A stretch of 32,305 nucleotides of DNA, taken from NCBI GenBank assembly GCA_017381715.1, contig JAFOBR010000075.1, positions 1 through 32,305 of the forward strand. The letters are read 5' to 3'. Numbering within the stretch: position 1 is the stretch's first letter; the number at the start of each line of letters is the position of its first letter. This DNA comes from Clostridia bacterium (GTDB lineage Bacteria > Bacillota > Clostridia > Oscillospirales > CAG-382). The notes beneath the pieces were generated by a model. The model was given only the letters and a program-made list of their open reading frames with translations. It was not told the origin of the DNA and did not search any database. Made by a program: the position numbers and the translations under genes. Of this stretch, positions 31,965-32,305 are shown piece after piece.

Positions 31965-32305
31965 TTACCTTTCAGTATCTATCAACACCGCTCTGCACGG
32001 TGAACCATCTGCACCCGCCAAATTCAGCGGAGCCGCATTCAAGAAATAGACACCCTCAGGCACCTCTGCCAAGCGAATTCCCTCAAGCAAGATAACATCG
32101 GCAGACAATAGTGCAAGATGCACAGCCATCGGCGCGTTTTGCGGTCCGACCGACTGAGGCTCGTTTCCGAGAAGTAAGATGTTTGAAGAGGCAAATACCT
32201 TTGCCGCCTCTAATGATACCTCCGCATCTCCTTTTATCAGAATTCTCTTTGCCGCTTCCGCATTATGCTTTTCGGCTTCTTCGATCATTTTCGTGGCGTC
32301 ATTAT
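31965..32305 (-). CDS. Cyclase-family hydrolase (kynurenine formamidase-like), C-terminal part
   Basis: The frame runs open to the right edge of the window, so the N-terminus is missing; about 113 residues are visible. The segments LLLGNEPQSVGP, ADVILLEGIRL and especially PLNLAGADGSPCRAVLID match the C-terminus of the PF04199 cyclase family, which includes arylformamidases. The metal-binding HxGTHxDxP motif of the family should lie beyond the window. In many relatives the segment before EG carries a conserved His (H.xxL in the VHLALLSADV region), and MAVHLALL is present here. The substrate cannot be told. A terminator follows at 31932-31949. Confidence 0.8.
   Translation of the reverse strand, partial: NDATKMIEEAEKHNAEAAKRILIKGDAEVSLEAAKVFASSNILLLGNEPQSVGPQNAPMAVHLALLSADVILLEGIRLAEVPEGVYFLNAAPLNLAGADGSPCRAVLIDTER

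Overview
The window looks like a chromosomal segment of a strictly anaerobic, spore-forming member of the Clostridia, probably a gut lineage related to Oscillospirales or Christensenellales. That last placement is inference. The evidence is a clear SpoIIID sporulation regulator, the six-cysteine SCIFF peptide with its radical-SAM maturase (a near-universal Clostridia signature), and an anaerobe-type oxygen/NO defence operon (flavodiiron protein, superoxide reductase, rubredoxin). Strong GGAGG ribosome sites and canonical sigma-A promoters occur throughout. I found no tRNA, rRNA, CRISPR array, transposase or phage structural gene.

Layout. Positions 1-570 hold the 3' part of an AT-rich gene with VQFEDGT repeats, cut by the window edge. 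Positions 574-6805 (minus) hold a surface/stress group: a large lipoprotein with a GHL10 glycoside-hydrolase-like domain, then a histidine kinase and an HtrA protease on their own promoter. Positions 6934-7776 encode a cysteine-rich conserved protein. Ribokinase and spoIIID (minus) follow, then galE (plus) and a TIM-barrel sugar isomerase-like protein (minus). Positions 11257-14180 form the SCIFF locus: precursor peptide scfA, maturase scfB and a PLP decarboxylase-like gene one base behind it. Positions 14225-18352 are a redox-stress module: a Crp/Fnr regulator divergent from a ferredoxin-like protein across a perfect 14-bp palindrome, then flavodiiron protein, superoxide reductase, rubredoxin and a BFD-type [2Fe-2S] protein. 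A ZIP metal transporter follows. Positions 19310-22321 encode a second large lipoprotein (three discoidin-like domains, DUF4855, Ig-like domain).

Positions 22561-28642 are the most unusual part: a three-gene operon with a membrane-tethered McrB/MoxR-like AAA+ ATPase, a membrane-anchored protein made of five MBG-type (YDGxPL) repeats, and a larger MBG-repeat protein with a transglutaminase-like domain between two repeat arrays. It recalls MoxR-DUF58-transglutaminase operons but has no DUF58 protein, and I regard it as the best candidate for an undescribed surface system. To its right, on the minus strand, lie an MFS-like transporter with two small membrane proteins, an XRE regulator with an inverted repeat upstream, and the C-terminal part of a cyclase-family enzyme cut by the window end.

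Four intergenic hairpins share an exact 11-base core (GCTTCTCGGGG) and most sit where terminators are expected.
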